From: Acanthaster planci
Taxonomy: Eukaryota; Echinodermata; Asteroidea; Valvatida; Acanthasteridae
Direction of reading: 5' to 3'
NCBI RefSeq assembly: GCF_001949145.1
Contig: NW_019091382.1
Location: 1,098,500-1,162,499, forward strand
DNA: 64,000 nt
Shown here piece by piece: positions 1 through 21,135 of this stretch. The position numbers were made by a program, and so were the translations under genes. Under the pieces are notes generated by a model that did no database searches, was not told the origin of the DNA, and was given only the letters and a program-made list of their open reading frames with translations. Position 1 is the stretch's first letter. The number at the start of each line of letters is the position of its first letter.

Positions 1-148
1 GACAAAATTTTTCACACAGATGTGAAAAAACCTGCTTCACTTGAACATGCATGTATGTTCAGGTTTCACCTCCATTTATTAAAGCAATCCGCTCCGTTCC
101 TAAATCCACCAAATCCCCTACAGACGAGATCAATGCTGACGGATCTTC

Positions 149-931
149 TCAATATATCAAATGAACGAATGCAAAAGCATCCAATGGACCTCGTATCGGT
201 ACCTGCTTTGCCCGGTGGTGAGCTGAATCCTTACATTTCAGTTTACCAGAAATGGAAAGGAGTCCCTGGATGTACCCCATGGATGGAGGGTGGTACAGGG
301 TAAGCAAAGACGAATCCCACAGGACAATTCTACCCATCCTGGGGGTCACGGTCAACATGGCATCTTGGTTCTCACTGCCGACGTCATTTCTGCTGTAAAA
401 TATCAAATCTCCATAGTCGTTAATCTGCCAATCCGGAGTTAGGAAAACCCTCCATGAATAGTCAGTATCCTGACCCTGTCCGCATGAGACTTCTGTCGAG
501 TCGCCTCGTCTCAGTATCTCTGCTTGAACGCCGCACGGGATGAAGTTCTCCAGTTTGGGTGAACTTACATGTACGACATCCTTCAGGAAACAAGCATTTT
601 TGTGGAATCTGGACGACAGCTGCGCAGTCCAAGGGCTGGTGTCGTTAGGAGTACACCCCTGAGCTGTGGTTTGGTACGTCCTCGTTTCCGGGGCACCCCG
701 CAGTTTCCAGCGCGAAAACCGCAGCACGTAGTTGCGGAGGGCCGCTGCCATTGTCTCGGGGATGATCTCGTCCAGCACAACAATGGACTGGCCAGCCTCG
801 GTCGTGTAGCTAAGGGTGGCATCTGGCCAGGTGAGGCCGGCAATCACAGGACCGCACAGGATCATTATTGCCATCCAGCACAGCATGATTCCACACACAT
901 GTGGCAAATATGAGGCGCCCTCTGGCTTCAT
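149..931 (-). CDS. Membrane-anchored 2OG-Fe(II) oxygenase-like protein, metal site degenerate
   Basis: The frame from the ATG at 931 encodes about 260 residues and ends at a stop at 149-151. A hydrophobic stretch at about residues 12-30 could be a signal anchor or signal peptide. The middle (LDEIIPETMAAALRNYVLRF) resembles the N-terminal helix of prolyl-hydroxylase-like 2-oxoglutarate oxygenases. The C-terminal part (FLTPDWQINDYGDLIFYSR, then a GRIVLWDSS strand and LYHPP) resembles their double-stranded beta-helix core, including the distal His. The usual His-x-Asp pair just before the FLTPDW strand is not visible; the segment reads GQGQDTDYSW. The Arg that binds 2-oxoglutarate is also not obvious. 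Catalysis is therefore doubtful. A good acceptor (polypyrimidine then CAG, gene sense) lies at 945-950, so coding probably begins in exon 2 after a 5' UTR intron. The family call rests on motif resemblance only. Confidence 0.5.
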   Translation of the reverse strand: MKPEGASYLPHVCGIMLCWMAIMILCGPVIAGLTWPDATLSYTTEAGQSIVVLDEIIPETMAAALRNYVLRFSRWKLRGAPETRTYQTTAQGCTPNDTSPWTAQLSSRFHKNACFLKDVVHVSSPKLENFIPCGVQAEILRRGDSTEVSCGQGQDTDYSWRVFLTPDWQINDYGDLIFYSRNDVGSENQDAMLTVTPRMGRIVLWDSSLLTLYHPPSMGYIQGLLSISGKLKCKDSAHHRAKQVPIRGPLDAFAFVHLIY

Positions 932-944
932 GGTGTCAGGCTGC

Positions 945-3611
945 CTGAGAAAAGGGAACGCAAACAAGACATACATGTACATGTACGTATGTTTAATAAC
1001 TTAAAAAGAAAAAAAAGCATTAACAGGTTTCAAAAAAGGAGGAAGTAGCCTCTCATTCTTCTTAACTTAACACAGTCTTCTTCACACTGTGATAAGGAAG
1101 TGTACATTTCGCCCGCACTGGCTAAAGTGCCATAAATAATACTAAACGAAGTCTTCCAAAGAGCACTACAGGAGGCAAGTTAGGACCTATGGCCTAGTGG
1201 AGACTATCTTGTGGGGATGAGAGTGATTTATCCCCAACTGCGTTAAAATCAAAATTTGTAGCATTTTTTTGAATCTTTCAATATAAGAATACAGTTCATG
1301 TATTTCACATTGGTTGACTCCAACATTAATTAAATTAAGAAGAATTAATTTTTCTTTCCCTGATTAGTGGCTCTGGATGATTTTTTTTTTTGGGGGGGGG
1401 GCTGAAATTGGACAATGGTCCATCTCTTGAGTACGAAGTTGCTACAGGTATGACAATATTGGTGCAAAACCAGACTGGGCTTAGCCTAAACATTTTATTT
1501 TTACTCTAGTGTTAGTAAACTTAAAGTAAAATTAAAAATATTAAACTTTAAAAATTAAAGTTAAATTAAAAATATCCAAGTCCCCCCAACATGCCCACAA
1601 TGTGCATGTCCCCGCTTTTATCCAGCAAACCATTGTTAATCCGGGTTAGAGCATAAGCCTATTTGCAATCTTATGTACGCAGGCACGAACTTCGACCTGG
1701 CAACGGAAAAAAAGATAAACAAAACCATCACGCTCTGTGTCAACGTGTTGTGTTATACGAGCCATTGAGGGTGCATTCCACCAAATCCTTGGATTTCTGC
1801 GCACAAACTCATTAATACGATTTTTACAATAAGACATATCATAATCAGGAGGGATCATAGAGATATTTCTATAAATCCCGAATATGGGACTGGTAGTTTC
1901 CAGTTCGGGGTATTTCTTGCAAAGAAAGCCCCAACCTATGGGCTAGAGGCAGGCGGCTACATTCAGAGTGGAGTGCATAGTTTTACTACTATTATGGGAG
2001 TATCTTCGGGGAAAGGCAATTAAAAAAAATTGTGAGGCTAACCACTATAAAATTGAAACAAAAAGTGATCTTTTGGCCATAATCTTGAATTTCCAGTGAA
2101 AAAACAGAGGCCACCCTCTTCACGAGAGTCAGCAGGCAGTGCTAATTCGGTCTGATTTTGTACTGCTTAGTATGGGCGCGTATGTACAGTAGTGCCACCT
2201 TGAGGGAAGACTTCCCAAATAATTGTGAGTCTTTCAGTGCTGGCACTTTCTAATGTTAAATCTAAATTTGGGCTACCTGTTTAATTCTGAATTCATGAAC
2301 CTAATTTCATGAATTGTGACATCAATGACACAGATTTATTGACCCCTTTGCTGTTATCAAAAGGTACGCGCAACCACATTGTTGCTGTATATCTTCCAAA
2401 ATGGTGCCATATTACCCACAGTGCATTGTGCCCTGAGACTGCGAATAGGCTTATTGCGACTGTAGGAAATACATGTATTTCTCATGTCACAATATAAGCC
2501 CCCTTGCTCTCCCTCAGGGAGTAGGTAGGCCTAGGCTAAAAGTTATTAACATCAGCCTCGCTATGCTGGCCTTGCTAGCAGTCAGCAGGTGAATCTGAAT
2601 CCTATAGGCCTAGTCGGCAAAGCCTACATCAGGAAATATCACATCAACTTGAGGTTTAGTTTGGGGCGTGGAGCTAGACATGTCTTCGGTCACTTATTTA
2701 CAACTTACCATGCTTACAAAGTTACAAGCACTAAAACAGTAACAAAAAGAGTTTCATGGAGACATCCTAACACTCTTCATTGCAATGTTGCAACAATATG
2801 AGCCCTAAAATGTTGGGAAGAGTTCCAATTAATAATCAGCCATCAGAAAGCGATAGCATACATGTAAAGCACATCATGAAATGGGATTGGGAAAGACTTG
2901 ATGCCACTGTGCACAAACCTCAGAACCTAGGCTTTATCATTACTTATCCGTCTGAAAAAAAAACCTTCTCCAGCAAGTTTCCCGTAAAATAATGACGAAA
3001 CACCTAATAACAGGTGCGCATTCCTAACACCCCCCCCGAATACAAAACATACCTGAAGCCGTCAAGAAAACTGATTTTATAAATCAGCTCACAACTTTGC
3101 AACGTCTCGTCGACGAGTCGTAGACGTCGTCTGCTTAACCATGTTCTAAGTTAGTCTTTCCGACAATAGAGGGCGCATTAAAGCGAAAAGTAAATGTTAT
3201 CGTCCTGACACATGCGGCACCAGCCATAGAGTTGGATATAATATTATATCCAACTCTATGGGCACCAGCTTAGCATCTTTGCTTAGCACTACGCTTGGTA
3301 GAAACATAGAAATCACAGCCCTTAATATCCAAAACACTGTGTCCCTTTTTCACATCGACCACTCCCCCCCCCCATTCTCTAGAAACATTGAGCAGACAGT
3401 CAACTTGTTTCTGTTTCTTCCTAATTTTTTTGCACGCATTCAGTGCCTTTGTACGAGGACTTGCCATTTTGAAAAAAATTAAAAACTAAAGGCAAAGCTT
3501 TATGATGCCCTACATAGGCCCTCGTAGAGTTCAAGCGGCAACTTAACTTGTGTGTTGTGATTGATGGGATGAGATTTTATCCGTGCGTACAAGCCACACA
3601 CTGCTGGAAAA
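945..3611. other. Spacer without a recognised gene
   Basis: No open frame here looks like a protein I recognise. The stretch is AT-rich, with a T/G homopolymer run near 1380-1400 and a perfect 12-base palindrome (CTCGTCGACGAG) near 3107. A 37-base palindromic insertion near 3224 is listed separately. The last 100 bases should contain the E1 promoter, but the core motif shared by E2-E5 is not visible. Confidence 0.5.
3224..3260. repeat. 37-bp perfect palindrome flanked by 8-bp direct repeats
   Basis: Two 17-base arms (CCATAGAGTTGGATATA and its exact complement) surround a four-base centre. The same eight bases, GGCACCAG, lie immediately left (3216-3223) and right (3261-3268). An exact 8-base duplication flanking a palindrome is the footprint expected of a tiny hAT-type foldback element. 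It sits about 350 bases upstream of the E1 start codon. Confidence 0.65.
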
Positions 3612-9526
<5,915 letters not shown>

Positions 9527-10597
9527 AGAAAGGATTAATCGGCCCAGCTAGGGGTACGAAGCAAAACGATGTCCAAAGCAAGCTTTAGTACACGTGCATT
9601 GCTAGTTTCCATGCTCTCAGGAGTATTGTAACCATAACTCATAGCTAATATTTGATCATGCAAGTCACGTAGTGAAATTGACCTTAATTGAAATTTACCG
9701 ATCCGTAGTCTCAGGCATTGAGCTTTTCAGACGACACTGTGTTGAGGATGTCAACTGATTATTTGCGGAGCTGTCGACTGGATTGTGCATTTTTCAGTCG
9801 GCAGATTAGTTATGAGACCCTAGTGGAATTAAAAGTGTAATTTCTATCAAATCACACACGTGTAAGAGATGTAAGAAGTGCAACGACCTATATTTGACAA
9901 TGTGATATACCAAAAAAAATTTCATTCACGGGTTATGCCAACCGAAGCCAAAGTTACGGCCTGTACCAGGGACCAGAGGTTATAAGTTCAACTCGAAGTT
10001 CGCTGGTCCAATCTGCTCGCATATGGTAAGATATTCTAGGAAGGCAGCTGCGCCGATCCAACCTTTTACAAAAGTGGGCCGTACGTGTGTTTCTGTAGTG
10101 AAAGCTCCCGTCTTTAAAATTATCGAAAACCAGTGGACGGCAGAGAAAGAAATAGTAAAAAAAAAAGAAAAAAAGGAAGGTATCCTCAAACACCCTAAGT
10201 GGGAGCCCCCTCCTAAATCAAATTATTTGCTTGGAAATACTTGTGGTAATCATAACCGACGCTCTTATCCACCGGTGATGGCTTTGTCAGTTTGCTTCTG
10301 CTAAGTGCTTTTCCCGCTTTGGAAAGAGATTTACCCCCTTTCTGGCGATGCCCTTTGCCCCCAGAGTGTCGAAATTGGAAAGTGTGTACAAGGTCTTCCT
10401 GTCTTACACAGGAAATTGTTATTTTTTTTTAAATAATGAATCATGCCCAGTTAATTTTTCTGTCCAAAGCTATCAGCTGAGCTACATATCGTCGTCCACT
10501 TTCTGAACTGGTTGCTTTGGAATAGGATATGTTTGAAGAAGTGAAAAAAATTGTGGAGTTATGGAATTGCTATATATTTGTACGTGTAGAGACTTCT

Positions 10598-10603
10598 AAT
10601 AAA
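10598..10603 (+). terminator. Candidate polyadenylation signal for E1
   Basis: AATAAA occurs about 1.07 kb after the E1 stop codon, in an AT-rich context. It is the clearest canonical hexamer on the plus strand in this stretch. Cleavage here would imply a long 3' UTR. Confidence 0.35.
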
Positions 10604-10656
10604 ACATGATATTAATTTGTTTAGAGTTTTTTCGACCAGAATTAGTTAGATGAAAT

Positions 10657-10700
10657 CAATGGGAGACTTCAGACGCTTGGTGGCAGTAACACCGTTGTGA
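10657..10700 (+). repeat. Single arm of the GGGAGACTT...TTGGTGGCAG foldback family
   Basis: ATGGGAGACTTCAGACGCTT followed by GGTGGCAG matches the arm sequence of the elements at 13022-13618 and 51755-51914. Only one arm is recognisable here, so this is a truncated copy or a solo end. Confidence 0.45.
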
Positions 10701-10862
10701 GCATGTGCACTTTACCCCAAGTGCGACACACAGTGGACTGGTCATGTGGGACAGACATGGGCAAGCCGCTAAGTGTCTCAACTCTCCCGTCCTCATGGGC
10801 TCATTTTTCCCAGTGAACACAAATGATTCAAATTTGTATCTTGCTGCTACATATGGACCTCG

Positions 10863-11045
10863 AGCTAGACCAATAGAGGGCGCTGTTTTGTTAGCAACAG
10901 AGGCTCCTTGGGTCAGAACTGAACTTCAGTGGTTCACAAACGACTAAGAAATGCACGCGTCATAATCGCATCGCTACCAACAAATTGAACACTCCCGACT
11001 AACGCAGCTCTTTTCAACGGATGACGGGGTGCTTCTGCTCGAGGA
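10863..11045 (-). repeat. 185-bp interspersed repeat, copy A
   Basis: Read on the minus strand, this copy begins near CTCGAGCAGAAGCACCCC and continues with a TCGGTTG/CCGTTGA segment, GTTCAATTTGTTGGTAGCGA, a TGACGCGTGCATTTC segment and GGAGCCTCTGTTGCTAACAA, ending near GCGCCCTCTATTGGTCTAGC. The same order of phrases occurs on the plus strand at 32307-32495 and 43594-43780. Terminal inverted repeats and coding potential are not obvious. Confidence 0.7.
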
Positions 11046-11592
11046 TAGAGAGATCCAGCGACGCCAAAATCTGATAGGTGAAATAATTGCTGACTGTTAT
11101 GGCACTGAAATCGCCCACAAGATCTCAACACCATACCAGTAAATCGAAAAGGATTTGGGGATTATTCCCTCCTTTTTGGCGAGGAAGATTGATTTATTCC
11201 CCTCATTTGCTTCGACAGTGTGAAATAGAAATGATATTTATTTTAGATTTCTCTAGGTCAAGCAACCCAAGTTTACAATCTTTTGATGGAAACAAAGAGC
11301 AAAATTTATTGCTCTTAAAATCTTTAAAAGTATTAGATACTGTATTAATGTAAGGGCATCCCTATTACATTTTTTGTGTTTGTGAAATAGTAAAAATGTA
11401 GTGTGTGAAGTGCAGTTTTATATCACTCCCATTTGAACCAAGAGTCGCTTTCTTGGGTTTAAATTTTGACAAAATAACATACGTAAATTTGCGATAGATA
11501 AGTACGCATTGGAGAATCCTTCTTTTAAGTTTAAACTCCAGATACCCATGTCGTTAAATTCTTGATACTGCGAAAGCCTTACCCCCACAATA

Positions 11593-11760
11593 CGGGCATT
11601 TCACAATAGTGCGCCTCCAAGAGTTTGCAACGCGTTGACCAATCACAATGAGCGAAATTTGTCGACCCAACGCACGTTTGGAAAGGGTCGACCAATTTCA
11701 CGCGTTGTGATTGGCCAACGCGTTGCAAACTCTTGGAGGCGCACTATTGTGAATCGCCCG
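11593..11760. repeat. 168-bp foldback MITE with TA target duplication, copy 1
   Basis: The first about 55 bases (CGGGCATTTCACAATAGTGC, GCCTCCAAGAGTTTGCAACG...) return as their reverse complement at the right end (...GTTGCAAACTCTTGGAGGCG, CACTATTGTGAATCGCCCG). TA flanks both ends, as expected for Tc1/mariner-type non-autonomous elements. A second copy lies at 63661-63826. Confidence 0.85.
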
Positions 11761-13021
11761 TATTAAGGTTGTGCTATTGTCCTACTTACCCACAGGGCAC
11801 ACAGTAAACACACACAGTACATATACAATAAACATATCTTGATGTTATTCATTTAAAAAAAGTCGGGGGGGTAACTTCTCCCTCCCCTCTCTGGATACGC
11901 CATTGGAATCACTGCAGACAAATGCACAGACTAAAGCCAATAGTTTCAACTTGAACATAATTACCAAATTTAAACCCATTCCGTAACTATAGTTTCGTTA
12001 CAACAGAGCTCCTGATTTCACTGCACTGCATCTTTTCCACATGATTCTTATTGAAAGTGCTTCAGTGTGTATCTGTGATAAACAGTGCCATCTTGACAAA
12101 AGATATGAATGTTGACAGTGTTAAACCCCCGAATATGAATGTGTTTCGCTTTGTGGAGAGTGGAAAATTTTGACATGGACATAAATATAAAACATATCAA
12201 AATAAAATGAAACTCGCTGGAGATTATTATACAAACACCAGGCTAAAAAGCTGTTCTTTTATATCGGTTGGTTTGTCATCAAGGTGAATGATATGTCTCC
12301 CTCTGATTCCATAATGCATACCTAAAATTGTTTATACGTTCAGGGAGAAGGTGGTTAAGTTTATGAACGCGGCTCTGAATCTTAAGGAGCAACTAGTGAG
12401 GCACACCATCCCATGATCACATAGAGTCTCTAAGTTGAAACAAGGAAGAGAGTCATCGCGTGAGATAAATATGGCATAATAATCCTCGCAGCTCTTTTTT
12501 TTTAGATAGATTCCAACAGGTTCAATTGATTCTAGGTCAAACCACCCCATGAAAGACTCGACATGCCAACTCCAAGACAAACCTATTACAAGCAATGTCG
12601 AATTCACACAGTTCTGTTTGATTTAACCCGACTCGACGTAGCTGAATTATCCTAACTTCAGATACAACCGCCTACATGGCAGCCTTAGCATATATGAACG
12701 CGGTCTTCAAAATCAAGTTTGCTAGTAACGGATAGACCTCCTCGTGTGAGAAAGTAAACTTGGAATGAAATGACTTAATTTAAACGAAATAATTTTGTCA
12801 TGACCTCAAACCTTTGTCGCGTAATTATTCGTCTATGATATCTTTCTCCTGAGCTTGTCACCTCTTCGGCGTTTACCGTAGCATTTTTTAGCCTCTGTAA
12901 AGAAAGGAAACCACACAAGAATGGATTACTTGCAATCCACAAAGGAGGGCATCCATGATGGACTTGTTGAATCAGAGTTATATTGCACGTCGCGCAATTT
13001 GTGAATGTGGACGTTCAATGC

Positions 13022-13618
13022 GAATAGGAGGCTTGGAGGCGCTTGGTGGCAGCAGACATTAACAGTCAAAGGTGACCTGGTCAATGACTGCGTCACACTC
13101 TGCGTGTGCTCGAGCTCAAATTGACGGCTCAGTAGTAGAGAGTCGAGTGAGACCTGTATGTTTGCCGAAATCAGGCATTTCAACTTTCTCCAATCATTGA
13201 ACGTCTTCTCCAATCCTTGGACGCCAATGTGGTCAACATTTGGCATATCTGTGTACTATCTGTCGGAAAGGAACGATCGGCGGCCGACAGATTAAGAGTG
13301 GTCACTGGTTTATAAATGCAAACGGTTGGTCCTTAGTCCGGGCGATGACCACAATAGGGCGCCCAAGTGTCGGCCCAGAGTCGCTCTTTGTCACAGGCGA
13401 TTAGTGCTTTCTTTAAAAAAAAATCGAGAAAATTTACTGGCCCACCCTGTCGCAACTCTCTCTGCACAGCTCTGACCAATCCTCCTGTGCTAGTCTACGA
13501 TTGTGTCCGCCAATGTGAGCACGTACTAATTATTTGCTCAAGCTTGACGCAAACAACAGTTCATCGGTGACCGAGGGGTATGTTTGCCGCCACCAAGCGA
13601 CATTAAGTCTCCCATTTA
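13022..13618. repeat. Long inverted-repeat element of the GGTGGCAG family
   Basis: The left arm (AGGAGGCTTGGAGGCGCTTG then GTGGCAGCAGACAT) faces a right arm near 13575-13618 (TTTGCCGCCACCAAGCGACA then TTAAGTCTCCCAT). The arms are imperfect, about 40 bases long and about 600 bases apart. They match the arms of the compact foldback at 51755-51914. Confidence 0.5.
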
Positions 13619-14047
13619 AAGAGCCTTTGGATCATCCTCATTCACTAGAAAAAGGCAGCGGTCTTACCATCATACTTGCATACTCAGTCCAGACCACCCC
13701 AATAAGCCTTTTGCGAGAGAAATTTGAATACGCTTTTGTACACTGAGTTCTATAAATTCATGTGAACATAAAAATGTAATTCTCCATTTTAAAGCTACTG
13801 TTGTTATACCTCGTGATTCGGGGCAAGCTTTTGCTCAGTTTCATAACAGACGCCTTGCACCAATACACTGTTTTCAGTGGATAAGAAGGGCAAACAGGAA
13901 CCAGTCCATTCCAGAGAGGTGGTCCAAGATTGTCTTCAAATTTTGACTGGCAAAAGGCTTATTGAACAGTCCACTCTCCAGAGAGACTGCAGTCCTCGTC
14001 GAGATCGGTGTCTGATTCAAAGGCGTTAGTACTTCAACAGCACTCAC

Positions 14048-18608
<4,561 letters not shown>

Positions 18609-18640
18609 TTTCGAGGCAGGAAGTTGTCAGGAGAGTGAAG

Positions 18641-18658
18641 CTGGTCGCTACTTTAGTG
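18641..18658 (-). promoter_or_regulatory. E2 core promoter motif shared with E3-E5
   Basis: In gene sense this reads ACTAAAGTAGCGACCAG, starting about 33 bases before the ATG. E3 has GATAAAAGTAGCAACCAG, E4 GATAATAGTAGCAACCAG and E5 GATTAAAGTAGCAGCCAA at similar positions. The A/T-rich left half resembles a TATA box. Confidence 0.55.
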
Positions 18659-18900
18659 TTTGACACTATGCGACAGCACCCATGCCAAGTGCGTGCGCAT
18701 CAGGCAATTGCAAGTTTCAACGACGACCATTCGTTACGTATCGTTGATGTTTACTTGCTATTCAATATCTTTTTTTTTGCGCAAGGATTACCAGGGAAAA
18801 ATCAACGAGTGTCAACCAACGGTTTTTACTCGAACTTGTCCCAGGCTGTGAATGAGCCGATGGGCAAACAAGATATGACCGAGACTTTGAGCTTGGCCAA
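18659..18900 (-). promoter_or_regulatory. E2 upstream block conserved with E3 and E4
   Basis: Plus-strand phrases such as GTGCGTGCGCATCAGGCA, CGACGACCATTC, ATTACCAGGGAAAAATC, ACTCGAACTTGTCCCAGGCT and CAAGATATGACCGAGACTTT recur in the same order upstream of E3 and E4. Duplicated flanks would show this, but the retained order and spacing also fit shared regulatory sequence. Confidence 0.5.
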
Positions 18901-18954
18901 GGGCTGAGATGCAGAGTTTTGAGTAACTAGCATTTACATGACTGTAGGCAGAGA

Positions 18955-19257
18955 TCTACTTTCAGCATGGCTGCTATCTTACGGGCCAATGTTTTTGTTC
19001 CACTGGGTATGCACAAAGGAGGTTCCCCCATGGAAAAAAAGAGCTGCCCTGCAAGATGGCTACCACGTAAAACCACTATAGTTGTTGCAAGCTTAGTACA
19101 TGTATAGTTGTTACACTTGCATCCACGCCTTTCCAATAGAGGGTCTGCATTGCTGCCACCTTGCGGGCCAGTGCTTTTGTTCCGCAGAGTATGCACAAAG
19201 GAGTTTCCCTGTCGAATGAAAGAACTGCTCTGCAAGATGGCTACCACGCAAAGCCTC
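18955..19257. repeat. Diverged tandem duplication (period about 182 bp) upstream of E2
   Basis: The first copy (GGGCCAATGTTTTTGTTCCA, then TATGCACAAAGGAGGTTCCC, GCAAGATGGCTACCACG) is followed by a second (GGGCCAGTGCTTTTGTTCCG, TATGCACAAAGGAGTTTCCC, GCAAGATGGCTACCACG). The copies are clearly related but diverged. Confidence 0.6.
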
Positions 19258-19729
19258 AATTGCCGGGAAATTTAGCCTGCTGCCCGAAATATTGTTTCCA
19301 TTGTTGACTTGATGGCATGTAAAATCTGTGCTTCGCTTCACTTTAGAAAGTCTTGAAGCTGGAATTTGTAACAATTCACTTCGTTGTATGCTAGGCATAA
19401 TCTGTCGGAAATAATGGTGCGTGGGATATAGTCCATTGTCTATTGAAACGCCGTACACAAAATGAAAGGTCACGTTCAGGGGCCAAAGGGTAGAGGGAGA
19501 TAGGCCTTATGCTAGTTATATTGTTGGCTGTTCAATGGTAAGCAGCGAACTTTAGACGGGGAAAGAAATAAAGTCGTGTGGTAACGTGGTGACTCAATCG
19601 GTGAATAAGCGCTATCGCGTATGCACAGAGTATTAAACTGCCCTTGTTATTTGATTTCTACCTTTGCGTTGTATTCAAAATGTTGAACACTCAACGTTAA
19701 TTTTGAACTGATCAGTAGGCCTCTGTACT

Positions 19730-20070
19730 GATGACGTCACGCTTTGTTTACGTGAGCGCCTTTCTCTATATATAGACCTTTTTTACCCACGTGACTAAAT
19801 GCAAACAATACCACCACGTGTGGACCGACGTGACCACGGTGATCGCATGTATTCCTACGGGCAGCTTCAAACACGTGCAAGCGCACATGCTAACGCTGCA
19901 TGCTTGACTAGTTTATCTTGAATAGGTAGATTACCATCACAACTCCATGTACTCATTACCATCACAACAGGTGGCGGTCCAGCACGACCGTGACGTCACG
20001 GGAACAAGGTCTATATAGCAACTGAGGTTTTCGCAGGACAGCACGCTTGTAAGCAAAGTGTGGCGTCACC
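19730..20070. repeat. Large imperfect foldback with CACGTG and TGACGTCA sites
   Basis: The left arm (ATGACGTCACGCTTTGTTTA..., CTATATATAGACCTT) matches the reverse complement of the right arm (AAGGTCTATATAG..., GTAAGCAAAGTGTGGCGTCA). The arms are about 60 bases and imperfect. CACGTG occurs at 19788, 19815 and 19872 inside it. Confidence 0.5.
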
Positions 20071-20554
20071 GATACAAGGGGTCCATTGGTGTGGGTAAAA
20101 CATATTATTTTGTGGTTGTTCAGTTCAGCTACAGGTTTCCCTACAAATGCCACTTTTTAAGCCTACTTCCTCAAGAATGTACGCTTTAGCGAGGAAGAGA
20201 AATTTTAAAAAGGAAGTAGACAAAAATCACCTGCCTTAGGCCTACTCAGTTCGGTCAAATTTGAACCGGCACTTATTTTATGCTGCTGGTAAGCACTCAA
20301 CCTCGCATTCTGCATTTAATACGAGCCTGTACTAACCAGGTGTATGTGTAGGCCTACTGATTAACTCTAAACATAGAACCTCCTGATGTTTCTTCTGAAC
20401 CCAATTATTTCGTAGGTCCTTGGTATAGTGCCTACTTTGCTCATTGGATAACCTGACCCCGGAGTTGCGTTTAATGACAGACAGGGGACATAGAAATACA
20501 AGAATGGAAAGCAAGCTTTACATAAAATTATGAAAAGCGAAGAGCGATTGGTCT

Positions 20555-20560
20555 TTTATT
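20555..20560 (-). terminator. Candidate polyadenylation signal for E3
   Basis: TTTATT on the plus strand reads AATAAA in the E3 sense, about 550 bases after the E3 stop codon. No transcript end is visible in the sequence itself. Confidence 0.35.
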
Positions 20561-20778
20561 TTAACATTTGGATTTAATAGCAATGAAAGAAACCAATGTT
20601 AAAGGTTTCAAGTTATAATTGACACACATATACTATCGTAACGGTGACAAACAACGACAAATGCTGTTAAGTCAAGGCCAAATTCCTTTTTTGACTGCAA
20701 CAAATGAAACCCTTTTCACCAAAAGTCTCTGAATCTTTGCCTACACCGCCTTCTTATCCAAAGCACCTTGTTTAAGCT

Positions 20779-21135
20779 CAGCTGAAAGATCAAATGAAAA
20801 GAGACGAAGAGAGGAAAATCCCAGGGGCCCACGAAAAGCCTAACATGAAGTGTAACATGAACTACCGCGTTCTTCCTATGTGAATATGTAAAAAGGAATT
20901 TAAGAAAATGGCCGAAATGGTACTTTGCTGTTAAGGTTCATCTGGCCCGACCCCACACAGCTGAAAGATCAAATGAAAAGAGACGGTGAGAGAAAAATCC
21001 CAGGGGGCCCACGAAAAGCCTAACATGAAGTGTAACATGATCTACCCCGTTCTTCCTATGTGAATATGCAAAAAGGAATTTACGAAAATGGCCGAAATGG
21101 TACTTTGCTGTTAAGGTTCATCTGGCCCAACCCCA
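20779..21135. repeat. 179-bp tandem duplication covering the 3' end of E3
   Basis: AGCTGAAAGATCAAATGAAA begins two consecutive copies 179 bases apart, each containing CATGAAGTGTAACATGA, TTCTTCCTATGTGAATATG and CTTTGCTGTTAAGGTTCATC. Only a handful of differences separate the copies. The E3 stop codon (21111-21113) and its last codons lie in the upper copy, so the same coding tail is also present, unused, in the lower copy. Confidence 0.85.

Larger units (their letters stand above)
9527..14047. other. Convergent spacer between E1 and E2
   Basis: This 4.5-kb stretch separates the 3' ends of E1 (plus) and E2 (minus). I see no convincing coding frame. It contains a candidate E1 polyadenylation signal, three repeat elements listed separately, and many short AT-rich frames. 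An exon resembling the last exon of the other esterases (acceptor, then EEAKKC, then a Lys/Glu-rich tail) was looked for on the minus strand as the end of E2 and not found. Confidence 0.5.
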
